Shown here: positions 6,710-8,831 of the stretch, piece by piece
Position numbering within the stretch: position 1 is the stretch's first letter
How the letters are laid out: the number at the start of each line of letters is the position of its first letter
NCBI GenBank assembly: GCA_031392945.1
Contig: JANMVT010000106.1
Coordinates: forward strand, 1-8,831
From: JANYCG01 sp031392945
GTDB taxonomy: Bacteria; Pseudomonadota; Gammaproteobacteria; Burkholderiales; Burkholderiaceae_C
Length of the DNA stretch: 8,831 bases
Direction of reading: 5' to 3'
Program-made: the position numbers and the translations under genes
The notes under the pieces: model-generated
Seen by the model: the letters and a program-made list of their open reading frames with translations, nothing else
Told to the model about the DNA's origin: nothing
The model's database searches: none

Positions 6710-8368
6710 CTACCAGGAATAACTAAGCACCGCTGAGAGGCCGCGCCCACTCGCGCCAGTTCCACCCTCAGCGGGCGAATAATCCCGTGTGAGGGAGTAT
6801 TCGAAAACCAGCTTCACGCCGTCGGCCAGCCACTCGCCGAGGGTCATGGTCAGCCGTTGTTTGGGCAGGAAGCCAACACGGCTGGTGGAGCCGCCTGACA
6901 CCATCGCCACGCCGGCCAGATCGCGGCTTTCGGAATAACTGATGGCAGCGAAAGTGCCTTGGCCGCCAATGCTCGCAACCCACGGATTCCAGTCAAACTG
7001 GTAGCCCATTGAAATGGCCCACGCCGAAGGCTGGATCGACACCGGATTGCCCAGTCCGTCCAGAAACTTCGCGGCTTGCGTAGCGCCGTTCCATTCACCC
7101 ACCAACGAGACGCGTCCAAGCGTCAATTTGGCATTCGCCGCCAGGCCTTTGACGGCGCCAAACTGGTTGGCAAACGCGTTGTATTCGCTGGCCAGGAATT
7201 TGCTGTCAAACACGGAGCTGTTGTAGTCCAGGTTGAGGTCCAGCGTCCACGGGCACAGGCCCGAATTGCTCAACTCGGAATAGGGCTTGCCGCAATGGCC
7301 ACTGCTGCGGTAACCCAGGCGCGCGCTGATGTTCTCGGTGAAACTGCGGCTCGCGGCACCCGAGTCCGAGCTGTCGTAAACGTAGACGCTGCCATAAAAC
7401 GGCGGCATTTCCGGGTTGGCGGGCACCGCGCTGGGTGGTTTGGGCCGCGTGACCGGCGGCCGATAACCCAGCCCTTGCGCGAACCGGTCGACCAGCGGGC
7501 TGAACAACAGCGGTTTGACCATTGGCGCAAACACCGGTGGCCCGGAGCGGGTGGGCACCGGCGTTGGCAAGCCAAAGCCGAGGCCAAATGCATTTTTCTT
7601 CATCTCGAACGCATCGACGGTGAGCGGCGAATCAATCGACAGCACATCGACACGGTGCACACCCGTGGACGTGCCAAACGGCAAAGGCTGCTTGCCCAGG
7701 CGTAAATACAGCGGAAACCGCTGCACGTCGCCGAGCGTGAAATAGCCGCGGTCGAGGTTGACGCGGTCAATGGCGCCGCTGACCGCCGCCGGGGATGCCG
7801 CGCCGGAGCCCGTCCTCACCCCTGTCCCGTCGACATATTGCACCGCAAAACTACCCAAAGTCCAGGGGTTGACCTGAATTTCCAGATCAAACTCGGCCGC
7901 GTTGAGCTTCAAGCTATTAGCGCTGGTGTTGGAGAAATCGGTGCTGCGGCCTACCAGCATTTCAAACGTGCCGCCCAGTGACACCATGTCGTTGATCTTC
8001 GAGCCGGTCTTGGCCAGCGAGTCCTGGATGATCTGCCGCGTGGCCTGTTCATTGGCCGCCTTGCCGATTTCCAGCTCGCGCACCCGCTGGAGCAATTGCG
8101 CCTGGGTCGGATCGTTCACCAGCGCAGACGCCGCACCTGAGCCTTGGCCGCCTTCGAGGCTTGATTCCAGCGAGCGCAGGCGCCGCATCAGATCCTGGTT
8201 TTGTGTCTGCAGAATCTGGACCGCGCGTTTGAGTTCCTCAATTTCAGCGTCGGCGGCACGCGCAGGCGCACTCCAAAACACCAAAACCGAGGACACCAGG
8301 GCGGCGGCGGCCAGCGCTATTGTGGATTTGTTGCAATTGCCGTTTTTGACCAGGTCACCGGGCTGCAC
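6710..8368 (-). CDS. LbtU-like outer-membrane porin with Pro-rich insertion
   Basis: Outer-membrane protein of 552 residues. Seen: a Sec signal peptide (about 1-38, cleavage APARA/AD), heptad-like coiled-coil stretches at about 41-72 and 86-118, then a beta-barrel of alternating strands from about 128 ending in an aromatic residue (SYSW). Family-like features are LGGTFEMLVG (131-140), AAEFDLEIQVNPW (157-169), GYFTLGDVQRFPLYLRLGKQPLPFG (208-232, quoted in part) and SPLTVDAFE (247-255). This order resembles LbtU of Legionella and related DUF3573 proteins, which take up siderophores without TonB. Odd features are 17 prolines within 268-323 and a Cys pair (C359, C372). The start is GTG with GAGGGAGGGG just upstream; no later Met fits. 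It has its own promoter and precedes the RND operon by 306 bases. A general porin or phosphate-selective-type barrel is an alternative. Confidence 0.7.
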   Translation of the reverse strand: MQPGDLVKNGNCNKSTIALAAAALVSSVLVFWSAPARAADAEIEELKRAVQILQTQNQDLMRRLRSLESSLEGGQGSGAASALVNDPTQAQLLQRVRELEIGKAANEQATRQIIQDSLAKTGSKINDMVSLGGTFEMLVGRSTDFSNTSANSLKLNAAEFDLEIQVNPWTLGSFAVQYVDGTGVRTGSGAASPAAVSGAIDRVNLDRGYFTLGDVQRFPLYLRLGKQPLPFGTSTGVHRVDVLSIDSPLTVDAFEMKKNAFGLGFGLPTPVPTRSGPPVFAPMVKPLLFSPLVDRFAQGLGYRPPVTRPKPPSAVPANPEMPPFYGSVYVYDSSDSGAASRSFTENISARLGYRSSGHCGKPYSELSNSGLCPWTLDLNLDYNSSVFDSKFLASEYNAFANQFGAVKGLAANAKLTLGRVSLVGEWNGATQAAKFLDGLGNPVSIQPSAWAISMGYQFDWNPWVASIGGQGTFAAISYSESRDLAGVAMVSGGSTSRVGFLPKQRLTMTLGEWLADGVKLVFEYSLTRDYSPAEGGTGASGRGLSAVLSYSW

Positions 8369-8370
8369 GA

Positions 8371-8380
8371 CCCCTCCCTC
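8371..8380 (-). promoter_or_regulatory. Ribosome binding site of the porin gene
   Basis: GAGGGAGGGG lies 2 bases or more before the GTG at 8368, depending on which GAGG unit pairs with 16S rRNA (the upstream one gives 8 bases). It supports the non-ATG start, which directly precedes a good signal peptide. Confidence 0.65.
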
Positions 8381-8405
8381 AGATACTGTTTTGCTTCAAA
8401 TTATC

Positions 8406-8426
8406 GGGAAATTCACGCCATTTCCC
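8406..8426. repeat. Inverted repeat in the porin mRNA leader
   Basis: GGGAAAT (8406-8412) and ATTTCCC (8420-8426) form a perfect 7-base stem with a 7-base loop. It lies downstream of the predicted promoter, within the transcribed leader, about 40 bases before the GTG. No T run follows, so it is not a terminator. It could be an operator or an mRNA structure. Confidence 0.45.
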
Positions 8427-8442
8427 ACTCAATCACGCGCCC

Positions 8443-8471
8443 ATCCTAGCGCTTGTTTTCAAAATTCACAA
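8443..8471 (-). promoter_or_regulatory. Predicted sigma70 promoter of the porin gene
   Basis: On the minus strand, TTGTGA (8466-8471) and TAGGAT (8443-8448) match the -35 and -10 consensus at 4 of 6 positions each, with the ideal 17-base spacer. Transcription would start near 8436, about 68 bases before the GTG at 8368. Confidence 0.5.
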
Positions 8472-8497
8472 TAGGTTGCGATTGGTTAGCTTGCGCG

Positions 8498-8526
8498 ATG
8501 CCACCGAATCGGAGCGTGAGTGGCAT
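8498..8526. repeat. Inverted repeat downstream of recG
   Basis: ATGCCAC (8498-8504) and GTGGCAT (8520-8526) form a 7-base stem with a 15-base loop, starting 19 bases after the recG stop. There is no following T run on the minus strand, so intrinsic termination is doubtful. It may protect the recG mRNA end or be chance. Confidence 0.3.
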
Positions 8527-8545
8527 AAATGAATCGAAAGCGGCA

Positions 8546-8831
8546 TCACGCCTTCAAATACTCCGCCCGGCCTCCGAGCCAGCGGTTGACATGTTTTTCG
8601 GCCAGCTCGGGGCATTTGTCCAGCATCACGGGCGCGGTGGCGCGCGCCCATTCCAGCAGGGCAGTGTCGGTGGCCAGATCGGCAAAGCGTAGCAGGGCGT
8701 CGCCGGACTGGCGCGCCCCCAGGAACTCGCCGGGGCCGCGGATTTCAAGGTCGCGCCGGGCGATCTCAAAACCGTCATTGGTCTGCGCCATGGCTTTCAG
8801 GCGCTCCCTGGCGGTTTCACCCAAACGCGGC
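8546..8831 (-). CDS. recG: ATP-dependent DNA helicase RecG, C-terminal fragment
   Basis: The last 94 residues of RecG, the helicase that remodels stalled replication forks and branched recombination intermediates in the cytoplasm. The 5' part is cut by the window edge and the frame is open there. The diagnostic stretch is ARERLKAM..TNDGFEIARRDLEIRGPGEFLGARQSG (quoted in part), the conserved end of the helicase core, followed by LLRFADLATDTALLEWAR. The protein ends in EYLKA with TGA at 8546-8548. The apparent TTG start inside this stretch is an artefact of the truncation. It is a housekeeping gene and marks the boundary of the transport cassette; no functional link to the transporters is implied. 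Confidence 0.95.
   Translation of the reverse strand, partial: PRLGETARERLKAMAQTNDGFEIARRDLEIRGPGEFLGARQSGDALLRFADLATDTALLEWARATAPVMLDKCPELAEKHVNRWLGGRAEYLKA

Overview
The window looks like a high-GC betaproteobacterial chromosome, most likely Burkholderiales and probably Comamonadaceae. This rests on the style of the RecG C-terminus, the strong G/C bias at third codon positions and the Ala/Arg-rich proteins; it is an inference from composition and protein style, not a database result. All five supported genes lie on the minus strand, so transcription runs from high to low coordinates. Every long plus-strand open frame is an antisense shadow of these genes.

In transcription order the layout is as follows. 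(1) The C-terminal end of the DNA helicase gene recG (8831 to 8546) is cut by the window edge. (2) A 177-base spacer holds a promoter and a leader inverted repeat. (3) A 552-residue outer-membrane beta-barrel protein resembling the LbtU family of siderophore porins follows (8368 to 6710). (4) A 306-base spacer carries an AT-rich regulatory block: 10-base direct repeats, a 13-base palindrome and a promoter. (5) RND permease A, 1045 residues, is complete (6403 to 3266). (6) A 148-residue exported protein resembles only the C-terminal domain of an RND periplasmic adaptor (3230 to 2784). (7) RND permease B begins at 2750 and runs off the window, with 916 residues visible.

Items 5 to 7 form a tight operon (GTGA overlap or 35-base gap, then a 33-base gap), each gene with a strong Shine-Dalgarno sequence. 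Both permeases belong to the CusA/CzcA-like branch of RND pumps. They are paralogues, sharing for instance the segment GGFIDTPNQR. They differ at the transmembrane segment 4 proton-relay site: B keeps the Asp-Asp...Glu-Asn pattern, whereas A has Gly in place of the Glu. This suggests a mixed pump with unequal subunits, as known for MdtB/MdtC. The most unusual element is the mini-adaptor: it is secreted and has the end domain of an adaptor but no room for the lipoyl domain or alpha-hairpin. With a non-TolC porin encoded just upstream, the cassette may be an unconventional envelope transport system. Substrate and direction of transport cannot be read from the sequence. A normal adaptor or TolC-like gene could still lie beyond position 1.
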